Origin: Flavisolibacter sp.
GTDB taxonomy: Bacteria; Bacteroidota; Bacteroidia; Chitinophagales; Chitinophagaceae
Direction: 5' to 3'
Length of the DNA stretch: 30,200 nt
Assembly: GCA_013695175.1 (NCBI GenBank)
Contig: JACDAZ010000256.1
Span: forward strand, 1 to 30,200
Of this stretch, positions 16,246 to 24,968 are shown piece by piece. The translations under genes and the position numbers were made by a program. How positions within the stretch are numbered: position 1 is the stretch's first letter; each line of letters opens with the position of its first letter. The notes below the pieces were generated by a model. It did no database searches. It was not told the origin of the DNA and saw only the letters and a list, made by a program, of their open reading frames with translations.

Positions 16246-17404
16246 GTATTCTTCTTTTTGAAATATACCAGCTTCTGAATAAGATTAAAAGCAAAAGTGG
16301 AACAATAGCATGATTCATTTGTTGTGGCAGGAAAAACCAGCTTACTAATACTAATAAAGTATACCAAAAACTAAGTCCGAAATATAGCTTTGAGAAATTG
16401 TTTCTTTTATGTACAAAAAAAGCGGCAATGGCATGTGTGGGTAAAGCCCATAAAAGATTGTAATTGTTCTGGCAAACAATATGGTCTGTACCAAACCACA
16501 TGAAAAGCATTAACATTCCCGACAGACCCGTAATAAAAAAAACAAAAAAATCAATGATTGATACTGCAATAGCAGACCACCTGGTAGTTACATATTTTAA
16601 AACAACAGTTACAAGAAGTAAAAGTGCAAAAACTAAAGACGGCCTGAATAATTGTTCTTCATCTAAAGGTGAAGGCATAACCAGTACATCCTGCGCCGGA
16701 GTAACCAAAGGATTTTTTGAAACATAAGCATTGTCAAAACCAAGTTTTAAATAATCCGGTAAAAACATGGCTTCCTCCGTACTCACCTTTCTGTCAAGTT
16801 TTATTCCTAATAACATATCAATTCCCAATCTGCTCCAGTATTGTCCACCCCTGTTCAAATAGGTATGAATAAGATGGCGAAAAGTGGGGGTTTGCTCAGG
16901 CAGCATATTTTCAAATACAACTGTAGTGTCAGTATTTTGAGCAACTATATCTCTTAACCGTGTAGAGCAATTGTCAAACAGAAAATCATACCGGTAAAAT
17001 TTATTTTCAGGTAAAGCATTAGTACGTAAAGCATCATATAATTTTTCCTTTTCACTGCACGATAAGATTAATTCCTGTTCTATTATACTCCTGCTTTCCC
17101 ATTGATAATTAGCAACAAAATCTGGAAAAGATTCAATAGATACATAATACAAAAGCTTTCCCCGTATAAACAGTTTATAAAATTCAGGACTGAATTCAAA
17201 AGTTCCGTAATTAAAAATTAAATCTGTTCCGGCTGTACCGTCTGTTACCCGTAGTGCGCTATGTCCAAATATGGAATAAAGTTCTTCGCCGGGGGCACAG
17301 GTTATTAAAGTTATACGTAAACCACAGGTGTCATTTTGGGCATATGTAATACCCGAAAATTTTAAAAGTAACAGTAAAAAAAAGAAATAACGTAATGCCT
17401 TCAT
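16226..17404 (-). CDS. DUF4105 membrane protein, probable lipoprotein N-acyltransferase (Lnb-like)
   Basis: This is a 392-residue protein. Residues 1-22 are a signal peptide (cleavage near YAQ). The periplasmic part (about 25-250) is a DUF4105 domain, a papain/NlpC-like fold with conserved motifs TCAPGEELYSIFGHSALRV (His48) and FLFDNCSTRLRD (Cys146), the likely catalytic pair. The C-terminal part has about five membrane helices (near 257-269, 279-303, 316-330, 338-360, 367-380). From established knowledge, a DUF4105 protein of Bacteroides (Lnb) adds the N-terminal acyl chain to lipoproteins in organisms lacking Lnt; I infer the same role here. It starts 86 bp from the divergent DUF2339 gene and overlaps the hydrolase gene downstream. 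Confidence 0.82.
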   Translation of the reverse strand: MKALRYFFFLLLLLKFSGITYAQNDTCGLRITLITCAPGEELYSIFGHSALRVTDGTAGTDLIFNYGTFEFSPEFYKLFIRGKLLYYVSIESFPDFVANYQWESRSIIEQELILSCSEKEKLYDALRTNALPENKFYRYDFLFDNCSTRLRDIVAQNTDTTVVFENMLPEQTPTFRHLIHTYLNRGGQYWSRLGIDMLLGIKLDRKVSTEEAMFLPDYLKLGFDNAYVSKNPLVTPAQDVLVMPSPLDEEQLFRPSLVFALLLLVTVVLKYVTTRWSAIAVSIIDFFVFFITGLSGMLMLFMWFGTDHIVCQNNYNLLWALPTHAIAAFFVHKRNNFSKLYFGLSFWYTLLVLVSWFFLPQQMNHAIVPLLLLILFRSWYISKRRIHVTTTN

Positions 17405-17412
17405 TAATTATG

Positions 17413-17420
17413 GAAAGATA
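17413..17420 (-). promoter_or_regulatory. Promoter -7-like box before the DUF4105 gene
   Basis: Read on the minus strand this is TATCTTTC, 7 of 8 matches to TAnnTTTG, ending eight bases before the ATG at 17404. Confidence 0.45.
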
Positions 17421-17476
17421 GAGAAAAAGGTAACATTCTATTTTTGCTGAAGTTTTTAAGCCTCAAACAAATTGTT

Positions 17477-17484
17477 TATTTTTC
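17477..17484 (+). promoter_or_regulatory. Promoter -7-like box before the DUF2339 gene
   Basis: TATTTTTC, 7 of 8 matches to TAnnTTTG, ends six bases before the ATG at 17491. It lies divergent from the DUF4105 promoter box, 56 bp away. Confidence 0.4.
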
Positions 17485-17490
17485 CGTTTG

Positions 17491-18822
17491 ATGAACGAGC
17501 AGGAAGAAATAAAACAACTGCAGGAAGAAATGCTTTCATTACACAATGAAATGAAAGTGCAACAGCAGCAGTTGGAGGTAATGTATAAAAGGCTGATAGA
17601 GCTGAATAAAGGAAATGCTGCTTTTAAAAACCATGATCCCTTAGTTCCCAAAAAACCATTTTCAGCAGAAAATTTTATAGGGCTCAGGTTAATTCACCTG
17701 GTTGGAATTATTGTATTGGTAATAGGCCTATCTATAGGCGTTAAATATGCTATTGATCGTGATTTTATTTCTGAGGCAGCCAGGATATTTTTAGCTTATG
17801 GTGCCGGTGCAACATTATTGATACTTTCTGTAAGGTTGAGAAAAAATTATGAAGCATTTAGTGCTATTTTATTTAGCGGTGCAATGGCTTCTTTATACTT
17901 TACCACTTATGCTGCATTTGTTTATTATAATATGATCCCATCGGCAGTAGCATTTATAATAATGATTTTACTTACTTTTTATACAGTAATAAAAGCTATA
18001 AGTTATAATAAACAGGAAATTGCTTTACTGGGATTAACAGGAGCTTACGGCATTCCTTTTTTAATAAGCCAAAATGCAGATAGAGCAGATTTATTCTTTT
18101 TGTACATAACCATCATTAATTGTGGTGTTGTTTTTTTATCCATGCGAAAGCAATGGAAGTTATTGAGCAGAATTACACAAACCATTACATGGATATTATT
18201 TATAGGGTGGGCTTCGGTAAGATACCAAACGGATCAAAAAGCTATAGGTGTAATTTTTCTTTTTATATTTTTTATTCTTTTTTCTATTTCTATATTGGGC
18301 AGAAAAATTCTTTATAAAGAAAAATTACTTCAGCAGGATGCCCACCAGTATTTGATTAACAATGTTGCTTTTTACATTGCTGCTATACTCATATTCGCTC
18401 ATGATATGGCTAATCAGCAATTGGCAGCAGTAAGTGGATTTACGGGTTTATTTGTTGGTGCGCAGGTTTTGGCTTTATCTTATTTTATGGATGAAGAAAA
18501 AAACCTGAAGAATATATTGATTTCATTAGCTCTCTTACTTATTATGTTTTTCGTTGCTTTTCAATGGAAAGGAATTACAGTAACCTTATTATGGTTGTTT
18601 ATGGCTGTTATTGTTTTTGCTTCAGGAATATTTTATAAATCCATTGCTTTAAGAATGGCAGGTATGAGCGTAATAGGATTAACCCTTTTAAAACTGATCT
18701 TGTTCGATAGCATGAGTTTTGGTACTATACAAAAAGTAATTGCTTATTTAATTGTAGGTGTTTTGTTACTTGTTGTTTCTTTTTACTACCAAAAGTTTAA
18801 GGAAAAGCTTTTTAATGATTGA
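17491..18822 (+). CDS. DUF2339 multispanning membrane protein
   Basis: This is a 443-residue inner-membrane protein of unknown function. Residues 1-40 form an amphipathic coiled coil (EEIKQLQEEMLSLHNEMKVQ and onward). A short linker follows, and then from about residue 60 to the end there are roughly a dozen closely spaced hydrophobic helices, starting with the typical FIGLRLIHLVGIIVLVIGL opening and a following KYAIDRDFIS loop. This N-terminal coiled coil plus polytopic body is the DUF2339 pattern. The ATG at 17491 is preferred over an in-frame TTG one codon earlier. The stop codon (18820-18822) directly abuts the guaB stop, so there is no room for a separate terminator. Confidence 0.8.
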   Translation: MNEQEEIKQLQEEMLSLHNEMKVQQQQLEVMYKRLIELNKGNAAFKNHDPLVPKKPFSAENFIGLRLIHLVGIIVLVIGLSIGVKYAIDRDFISEAARIFLAYGAGATLLILSVRLRKNYEAFSAILFSGAMASLYFTTYAAFVYYNMIPSAVAFIIMILLTFYTVIKAISYNKQEIALLGLTGAYGIPFLISQNADRADLFFLYITIINCGVVFLSMRKQWKLLSRITQTITWILFIGWASVRYQTDQKAIGVIFLFIFFILFSISILGRKILYKEKLLQQDAHQYLINNVAFYIAAILIFAHDMANQQLAAVSGFTGLFVGAQVLALSYFMDEEKNLKNILISLALLLIMFFVAFQWKGITVTLLWLFMAVIVFASGIFYKSIALRMAGMSVIGLTLLKLILFDSMSFGTIQKVIAYLIVGVLLLVVSFYYQKFKEKLFND

Positions 18823-20304
18823 TTACTTCCTGCTATAATTAGGAGCTTCTCTTGTTATTTCTACATCATGTGCATGACTTTCACGCATTCCTGCATTTGT
18901 TATTTTTACAAATTTTGCCTGTTGTAATCCGGCAATATCTTTTGCGCCACAATAACCCATACCGGCACGTAATCCTCCTGTAAACTGGTACACTATTTCT
19001 TTTAAATATCCTTTATACGCCACACGTCCTTCAATGCCTTCAGGTACATATTTTTTATTATCTGCTTCTGTATCCTGAAAGTAACGGTCACTGCTACCTG
19101 TAGCCATGGCACCTAAGGAACCCATTCCACGGTATTCTTTAAACTTTCTTCCTTCATATATAATAGTTTCTCCGGGACTTTCTTCCGTGCCGGCAAATAT
19201 GCTTCCTATCATTACGCAATCTGCCCCGGCGGCAAGTGCTTTTACCATATCGCCGGTATAACGTATGCCTCCATCTGCTATTAATGGAATGTGTTTGCTT
19301 TTTAATGCCGCATGTGCCTGCATAATTGCTGTTAGTTGTGGAACACCCGCACCGGCAACAATTCTTGTTGTACAAATAGAACCTGGTCCTATACCGACTT
19401 TTACAGCATCAGCCCCGGCATCAGCCAATGCCTGTGCACCTTCAGTAGTGGCAACATTTCCTGCAATAACATTCAGATTTTTAAAATTCTTTTTTACCTC
19501 TTTTAAAGATGATAAAATGCCCTGTGAGTGTCCGTGAGCACTATCCAAACATAATATATCAACACCAGCATGCTGCAAGGCTGCAACGCGGTCAAGTAAA
19601 TCAGAAGTAACACCAATGGCAGCACCAACCAATAACCTGCCTAAATCATCTTTTACTGCATTCGGATAACTGCTTACCTGTAATATATCACGGTATGTAA
19701 TTAAACCGATTAATATACCTTCTTTATTTACAACAGGTAATTTTTCAATTTTATAATTTCTCAGAATGTTTTGAGCTTTCACAAGGTCTGTTCCTTCAGG
19801 CGCTGTAATCAGGTTTTCTTTTGTCATTACTTCACTTACTTTCCTTGTAAGATCTTCTTCAAATCGCAGGTCGCGATTAGTGAGAATACCTGCTAATTTT
19901 TTTTCGCCATCTATAATAGGTATGCCGCCAATTTTATTGTCACGCATTAACCTTAATGCATCACCCAAAGTTGCATCAACAGGCAACGTAATAGGATCTA
20001 TGATCATCCCGCTTTCGCTACGTTTTACTTTTTTAACCTGTTGTGCCTGCCTTTCAATGCTCATGTTTTTATGCAAAATGCCAATACCACCTTCCCTGGC
20101 AAGTGCTATAGCAAGTGATGCTTCCGTAACGGTATCCATGGCTGCGGACAGCATTGGAATATTTAGCGTTATATCTTTTGAAAGTTTTGTTTTGATTTCT
20201 ACATCACGGGGTAAAATTTCTGAAAAAGCCGGAACCAACAGCACATCATCAAAAGTCAGTCCTTCAATAAATTCTTTAGATGAGGGAAAATTATTTGCAG
20301 CCAT
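18823..20304 (-). CDS. guaB: IMP dehydrogenase
   Basis: GuaB oxidises IMP to XMP with NAD, the committed step of guanine nucleotide synthesis. The protein is 493 residues from the ATG at 20304; an in-frame TTG two codons upstream overlaps the promoter box and is not used. The opening [21 protein letters not shown] is standard. Two CBS domains lie at about 93-210. The catalytic loop is [11 protein letters not shown] with the active-site Cys311, followed by the DGGIRYTGD phosphate-binding region, the [11 protein letters not shown] segment and the flap region. MGYCGAKDI near the C-terminus is also typical. All key residues are present. It is convergent, with zero spacing, to the DUF2339 gene. 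Confidence 0.97.
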   Translation of the reverse strand: MAANNFPSSKEFIEGLTFDDVLLVPAFSEILPRDVEIKTKLSKDITLNIPMLSAAMDTVTEASLAIALAREGGIGILHKNMSIERQAQQVKKVKRSESGMIIDPITLPVDATLGDALRLMRDNKIGGIPIIDGEKKLAGILTNRDLRFEEDLTRKVSEVMTKENLITAPEGTDLVKAQNILRNYKIEKLPVVNKEGILIGLITYRDILQVSSYPNAVKDDLGRLLVGAAIGVTSDLLDRVAALQHAGVDILCLDSAHGHSQGILSSLKEVKKNFKNLNVIAGNVATTEGAQALADAGADAVKVGIGPGSICTTRIVAGAGVPQLTAIMQAHAALKSKHIPLIADGGIRYTGDMVKALAAGADCVMIGSIFAGTEESPGETIIYEGRKFKEYRGMGSLGAMATGSSDRYFQDTEADNKKYVPEGIEGRVAYKGYLKEIVYQFTGGLRAGMGYCGAKDIAGLQQAKFVKITNAGMRESHAHDVEITREAPNYSRK

Positions 20305-20307
20305 AGG

Positions 20308-20315
20308 CAAAGATA
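20308..20315 (-). promoter_or_regulatory. Promoter -7 box of guaB
   Basis: Read on the minus strand this is TATCTTTG, a perfect match to the Bacteroidota TAnnTTTG element, ending three bases before the guaB ATG (20304). This spacing predicts a transcript that begins at or next to the start codon. No clear -33 element is visible. Confidence 0.6.
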
Positions 20316-20384
20316 AGGGGAGTATTGATTGTTATATTTTCATGATTTTTGTTTTACATTTTCTGGAAACAATTTTTTTATTGA

Positions 20385-20392
20385 TATACTTG
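20385..20392 (+). promoter_or_regulatory. Promoter -7-like box before the 20421 gene
   Basis: TATACTTG, 7 of 8 matches to TAnnTTTG, lies 28 bases before the ATG at 20421, in the region shared with the divergent guaB promoter. Confidence 0.35.
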
Positions 20393-20420
20393 AGGAATAA
20401 ATTTAAATAATAAGCAGGTA

Positions 20421-21071
20421 ATGAAATTGCATAAAATAGTTCTCTTTATCATTATACTAAAATGTTCTACTATCTCATTTGCACAGGAAAAATATATTGT
20501 TACATTATCCCCGGCTATAATGATGCCCGGAGGAGTAATAGCTGTACAACCGGGAATGGGCATTAACATTAATGATGAATGGAAATTACAAGCAGATTTT
20601 GCTTTTGCTCAATCACAGCAATCAAATGATCGCTTTGAAAAAACAAGTTTTTTTCGCACAAGCCTCGAAATAAAAACTTTGGCAGGCATTTCTGCAATGT
20701 ATGAAGAGTACATTTCTCTCCAGGTCGCTTATAATTTCAGAGCTTTAACTGACCTCGATTCAGGAAGTTATAAAAGTGCCAGAAACCGAGCTGCTGATTA
20801 TTCGTACAGTAGTACACTAATTAAATCTCCTGTTTTATCAATGGCATTAAAAACCGGAAGAGAATATGAAATTGGCGAACGGTTTATTGTTGATGTTTTT
20901 ACAGGACTTGGTTTCAGAACCATTTTTACTAAATATATGCCACAAGGTTTGCATCCCAATACGGTTGTGCAACCTCCCTTACATTTTTCCGGAAATCCTG
21001 CCTGGAAATGTAATTGCACCCAAACCCGATTGCATTTTGTAACAGGTTTTAGATTAGGGGTCAGGATTTAA
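20421..21071 (+). CDS. Small outer-membrane beta-barrel protein of unknown function
   Basis: This is a 216-residue protein. Residues 1-22 are a signal peptide (MKLHKIVLFIIILKCSTISFAQ). The rest alternates short hydrophobic and polar stretches as in an 8-10 strand barrel (KYIVTLSPAIM, EWKLQADFAFAQ, ISLQVAYNFRAL, SPVLSMALKTGREY, FIVDVFTGLGFR, LHFVTGFRLGVRI). The final strand lacks the usual terminal aromatic residue (it ends in isoleucine). It resembles DUF3575-like small barrels in general layout, but I do not place it in a family with certainty. A CNCT pair of cysteines lies near the C-terminus. The stop overlaps the stop of the convergent dprA gene within a TTAA tetramer. Confidence 0.7.
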   Translation: MKLHKIVLFIIILKCSTISFAQEKYIVTLSPAIMMPGGVIAVQPGMGININDEWKLQADFAFAQSQQSNDRFEKTSFFRTSLEIKTLAGISAMYEEYISLQVAYNFRALTDLDSGSYKSARNRAADYSYSSTLIKSPVLSMALKTGREYEIGERFIVDVFTGLGFRTIFTKYMPQGLHPNTVVQPPLHFSGNPAWKCNCTQTRLHFVTGFRLGVRI

Positions 21072-22174
21072 CTAAGCTTGTATAATTTTCCAGGTAGGCT
21101 TTGAACCACACCTTGCAATTCAAGATTTAAAATAGCTGCAGCCACAGAACTGCTGGTTAATCCGCTTCGTATGTTTATTTCATCAATATGAACAAATTCT
21201 TTTTCCTGTAAAAGATTTACTACCTGCTTTTCTTCAGTAGTCATTTCAATAAATAATTCTCTTTGCTGCAATGGTTTTTTATTTTTTACCTGTTCCTTCC
21301 AACCCATCACCTCCAGCAATTCATCTGCATCGGTTAGTAAAATAGCTTTATTATATTTTATAAGATGATTACAACCGCTGCTCGATTTATCATTTACTCT
21401 GCCAGGCACTGCAAAAACATCCCTGTTGTAAGCATCAGCAAGTTTTGCTGTAATCATACTGCCCCCTTTACTATTGGTTTCCACAACAATTGTTGCATCG
21501 CTGATACCTGCTACTATTCTGTTGCGTAAAGGAAAATTATGTTTGTCAGGTTTGGTGCCACTAAAAAACTCTGAAAGTAAGCCGCCTCCATGTTTGATCA
21601 TATCTTTTGCAAGGACTACGTTTTCCGAAGGGTAAATTTTATCCAACCCGTGACCAACAACACCTACGGTGGGGATATTATTTTTGACACTTGATTTATG
21701 TGCAATTGAATCAATTCCAAAAGCAAGTCCGCTAACAATAATTATATTTTCATTAGCCAGGTCTTTTATTAATTTTTCAGTAAAGCTTTTACCGTATTCA
21801 GTATGACTACGGGTGCCAACAATAGAAATTACTTTTGAAGCATTTAAATCAGCTTCACCTTTATAAAATAAAATTGTTGGAGAATCATAGCAATTTAGGA
21901 GGCGCTTTGGATAAGCATCGTCAGTTAGAAATAGAGGTTTGATTTTATACTTTTCAATAAAAGCAATTTCTTTTTCTATGGTTTTAAAATCTGCAAAACT
22001 CTTTATTGACCTGGCACGAACAGATCCTATGCCTTCAATCTTTTCCAGTTCTGTTTTCTTGGATTTAAAAACAGAGGGGGCATCACCAAAATGCTGAACA
22101 AGAATTTTTGCCTGTACATCACCTATATTAGGAACCAGTGTTAACGCAATTTGATACAGAAGATGAGAGCTCAT
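21068..22174 (-). CDS. dprA: DNA-processing protein DprA
   Basis: DprA (Smf) binds incoming single-stranded DNA and loads RecA during natural transformation. The protein is 368 residues. An N-terminal helix-hairpin-helix region (about 12-60, VPNIGDVQAK and IEGIGSVRARS) is followed by the Rossmann-like core: SIVGTRSHTEYG (117-128), SGLAFGID (148-155), HNFPLRNRIVAG (212-223) and SKGGSMITA (235-243). A C-terminal winged-helix domain spans about 310-368. This is the full three-part architecture. It lies 26 bp after the PorE-like gene on the same strand, with its own perfect TACTTTTG box in that gap. DprA is widespread in non-competent species, so competence is not proven. Confidence 0.95.
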   Translation of the reverse strand: MSSHLLYQIALTLVPNIGDVQAKILVQHFGDAPSVFKSKKTELEKIEGIGSVRARSIKSFADFKTIEKEIAFIEKYKIKPLFLTDDAYPKRLLNCYDSPTILFYKGEADLNASKVISIVGTRSHTEYGKSFTEKLIKDLANENIIIVSGLAFGIDSIAHKSSVKNNIPTVGVVGHGLDKIYPSENVVLAKDMIKHGGGLLSEFFSGTKPDKHNFPLRNRIVAGISDATIVVETNSKGGSMITAKLADAYNRDVFAVPGRVNDKSSSGCNHLIKYNKAILLTDADELLEVMGWKEQVKNKKPLQQRELFIEMTTEEKQVVNLLQEKEFVHIDEINIRSGLTSSSVAAAILNLELQGVVQSLPGKLYKLS

Positions 22175-22191
22175 TAGATAAACGCAATCAT

Positions 22192-22199
22192 CAAAAGTA
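22192..22199 (-). promoter_or_regulatory. Promoter -7-like box before dprA
   Basis: Read on the minus strand this is TACTTTTG, a perfect match to TAnnTTTG, ending 17 bases before the dprA ATG. It sits inside the 26-bp gap after the upstream gene. Confidence 0.45.
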
Positions 22200-22200
22200 A

Positions 22201-24120
22201 TTATTTAGCAATAACCTTTAATTCTGTTCTGCGGTTTTTGGCTTTTCCCAGTTCAGTACTATTATCAGCTATAGGTTTCGATTCTCCAAATCCTTTGGCT
22301 GTTAATCTTGAAGGAGATATACCATTCTGGGCTAAATAAGCAACAACAGCTTTAGCACGGTTTTCTGACAGTTTTAAATTATCCTGGTCTTTACCAACAT
22401 CGTCAGTATGACCTTCTATTTGAATTTTAATTGTATTGTTTTCCTGTAATAATTGAACAATCTTATCAAGTTCTGCCTGCGATTCACTCTTTAAATCAAA
22501 CTTATTTACATCAAAAAAGATGTTCTTTAATACAACTGCTGCATTCACTTCAATTGGTTGCAGTGGAATATCTTTTCTATAGGTTGAATCAGGTGATTCA
22601 GATTTTAAAAAATAATTATCACTGTAAAACAGGTATCCTTTACGATTTACATTAAATGCATAATCTTTTCCAACAGGTAGAGTAATTAAATAATTACCGG
22701 TTTCATCTGTTTGAACTTTGGAAATAACCTGTTTATTTGAAAGATCAATTAATTCTACGGAAGAAGGTATTCCTGCTTTGGTTTTAATGTCATATACCTG
22801 TCCCTTCACCCAAAATGTTTTAAAAGGTTGTATATCTTCTCTTAATTGAAAACTATAAATATCCAGACCACCACGGCTATCGCTTCTGTCACTGGCATAA
22901 TAAGCTGTTTTACCATCTGCTGCAATAAAGATGGTTGCTTCATTATGTATAGTATTGATAGGGTAACCTAAATTTTCAGGTTTGCTCCACTTATTATCTG
23001 TTCCTCTACGTGCAATAAATAAATCTTCTTCACCATAGCCAGGTAAACCATTTGATGCAAAATATAATGTTTGGTTATCTGCATGAATGAAGGGACTTGT
23101 TTCTTCACCCGGTGTATTAATTTCCGAACCTAAGTTTTCAGGTTCACCCCATCTGCCATTGGGTTGTAATCTGGAAACATAAATGTCACTTCCTCCAAAA
23201 CCACCGGGCCTGTTGCTGGCAAAATAAAGTTCTTTTTTATCTGGTGATAAACTGGGTTGGGAATCCCAATGTTCAGAATTTATTTTATTTCCCAGGTTTA
23301 CTGCTTCACTCCAGCCATTTTCAGTTAGATAAGAAATATATAGATCGCAACCACCCATTCCTTTCGGGCGATGGCAACCTGTAAAAATTAACCATTCACC
23401 ATCTTGTGAAATGTTTTGTGCACCTTCATTCAATGGAGTATTGATATTACCGGGTAGTGGATTTGCTTTTTGCCATTTGCCGTCAATTTTTATACTACCA
23501 AAAAAATCTTCGTTTGTGTTATTTAATTTTCTGGTAAATATGAGTTTATCATTTTCTATGGGTATGGTTGGAAAATACTCGGAGAACGCTGAATTGATTT
23601 CATCACCTAAATTTTCTGGCGCAAAAACATAAGTACTATTTAATTTCTTTTTTTCATATTCAACAGCAAATTCAAATGTTTTCTTCCTGAATTCAGCAGC
23701 TTTCCTGGTATTTGGATTTATTCTTTCCCTTGTTAATAAGTTATTAATTGCATCCAACGCTTTATCAAACTGACCAAGACCTGCTAAATTAATTGCATAA
23801 GGCAGGCGATAACCCCATGTATAATCAGCATCCAGTGCAAAGGCTTGTTCATATTTTAATATACTTTGCCGGTAATCTTTTATTTGACCAAAAACGCCAG
23901 CTAAGGAAAGATAGGCATCAATATATTTTGCATCTTTTTGAATAGCATCTTCCAGGTATGAGATTGCCTCTTTATACCTTGCATCCTGCGCTCTTTCTAA
24001 ACCTGAATTATATGATTCTACTGCTTTTTTATTGATTTTAGATATATCGTATTGCGAAAAGGAACTGAAGTTGGAGAAAAGAAGACATAAAAAGCCTGTA
24101 ATAGCTATAAGGTTTTTCAT
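22201..24120 (-). CDS. PorE-like OmpA-family protein (TPR, PD40 propeller, carboxypeptidase-regulatory fold, OmpA)
   Basis: This is a 639-residue exported protein. A signal peptide covers about residues 1-23. TPR-like helices lie at about 30-155 (AVESYNSGLERAQ, EAISYLEDAIQKD, SILKYEQAFALD). PD40 beta-propeller repeats lie at about 165-427, with repeated ELYFASNRPGGFGGSDIYVS-type blades. A carboxypeptidase-regulatory-like sandwich spans about 436-520. The OmpA peptidoglycan-binding domain spans about 530-639, with IEGHTDD (568-574) and ENRAK (586-590) carrying the Asp and Arg used to hold diaminopimelate. The same domain order is known in PorE, which anchors type IX components to peptidoglycan. 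Bacteroidota encode several such paralogues, so PorE identity is inference. It is followed by dprA and preceded 71 bp upstream by queE. Confidence 0.88.
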   Translation of the reverse strand: MKNLIAITGFLCLLFSNFSSFSQYDISKINKKAVESYNSGLERAQDARYKEAISYLEDAIQKDAKYIDAYLSLAGVFGQIKDYRQSILKYEQAFALDADYTWGYRLPYAINLAGLGQFDKALDAINNLLTRERINPNTRKAAEFRKKTFEFAVEYEKKKLNSTYVFAPENLGDEINSAFSEYFPTIPIENDKLIFTRKLNNTNEDFFGSIKIDGKWQKANPLPGNINTPLNEGAQNISQDGEWLIFTGCHRPKGMGGCDLYISYLTENGWSEAVNLGNKINSEHWDSQPSLSPDKKELYFASNRPGGFGGSDIYVSRLQPNGRWGEPENLGSEINTPGEETSPFIHADNQTLYFASNGLPGYGEEDLFIARRGTDNKWSKPENLGYPINTIHNEATIFIAADGKTAYYASDRSDSRGGLDIYSFQLREDIQPFKTFWVKGQVYDIKTKAGIPSSVELIDLSNKQVISKVQTDETGNYLITLPVGKDYAFNVNRKGYLFYSDNYFLKSESPDSTYRKDIPLQPIEVNAAVVLKNIFFDVNKFDLKSESQAELDKIVQLLQENNTIKIQIEGHTDDVGKDQDNLKLSENRAKAVVAYLAQNGISPSRLTAKGFGESKPIADNSTELGKAKNRRTELKVIAK

Positions 24121-24191
24121 GTGTTGAAGTTAAGCAGTATTATTTCCGGATGAAATAGGGAAGAAAATTTTAACAACTGAAACTAAGTTAA

Positions 24192-24830
24192 CTAAGGAAC
24201 ATTTATGTATTTGTGTATCTGCAGGGAGAGTTGCCACTGTGGGTTGGTTTTGATATAATCAATAATGGAAGGAGTAACCTGTATTGCTTTTTCCCATTCC
24301 GGTTGCAGGTATAATCTGCAGCTTTTGGAAACTTTTGCTTCATATGCTTCTGCCCATTTAAAATCTGATTGATTGAAAATGATAATTTTTAATTCATGTG
24401 AATGAGGTAAAACTTCAGGTAAAGGAGCCTTAAATTTTTTTGGTGAAAGTGTAATCCAATCCCACGTTCCGCTTAGAGGTGAACTCCCTGATGTTTCAAT
24501 ATGGGTTTTATAACCGGCACCTATTAATTCTTTTGTTAAATCTGAAAGATCATGGAGTAGTGGTTCACCGCCTGTTATTACAACTATTTCGGCAGGAGTA
24601 GTTTTTATAAATTGTAAAAGTTCCTGAGATGCAATATGTGGAAACTTGCTGCCGTCCCAGCTTTCTTTTACATCGCACCATACACAACCCACATCACATC
24701 CACCTAACCTTATAAAATAAGCTGCTTTGCCCTGGTGAAAACCTTCGCCCTGCAAAGTATAAAAATGCTCCATCACCGGCAGGGTAAGCTTTTTTTCCGT
24801 TTGTTCTTTATAGGCAACTTTTAAAATCAT
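24192..24830 (-). CDS. queE: 7-carboxy-7-deazaguanine synthase (QueE)
   Basis: QueE is a radical SAM enzyme that contracts 6-carboxytetrahydropterin to 7-carboxy-7-deazaguanine, a step toward queuosine. The protein is 212 residues, within family range. The motif FYTLQGEGFHQGKAA is typical. The iron-sulfur cluster motif is C-x3-C-x2-C (Cys45, Cys49, Cys52 in GGCDVGCVWCD). GGEP at 87-90 is the SAM-binding segment, with HIETSG at 110-115. The other pathway genes (queC, queD, queF) are not in the window. A weak TAGCTTTT box lies five bases before the ATG (24836-24843, minus strand). The gene is 138 bp downstream of the folD stop, and I see nothing else in that gap. Confidence 0.93.
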   Translation of the reverse strand: MILKVAYKEQTEKKLTLPVMEHFYTLQGEGFHQGKAAYFIRLGGCDVGCVWCDVKESWDGSKFPHIASQELLQFIKTTPAEIVVITGGEPLLHDLSDLTKELIGAGYKTHIETSGSSPLSGTWDWITLSPKKFKAPLPEVLPHSHELKIIIFNQSDFKWAEAYEAKVSKSCRLYLQPEWEKAIQVTPSIIDYIKTNPQWQLSLQIHKYINVP

Positions 24831-24968
24831 TAAGAAAAAGCTAGAGGTTACTAGAGTAAAAACTTATGTAAATAAAATTTAAACTTCTCTGCAAAATTAC
24901 TGCACCCGCTAAAGTAAAACTCATTATTGCTATCCGGATGTCATCTTTAACAGTTATTATATTTCACA

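Noticed and set aside
20305..20310. TTG start for guaB two codons upstream of the ATG
   Set aside because: The TTG is part of the TATCTTTG promoter box; the ATG gives the normal opening.
19880..20410. 176-codon plus-strand frame over the 5' part of guaB
   Set aside because: Complementary-strand shadow of guaB; no recognisable protein features.
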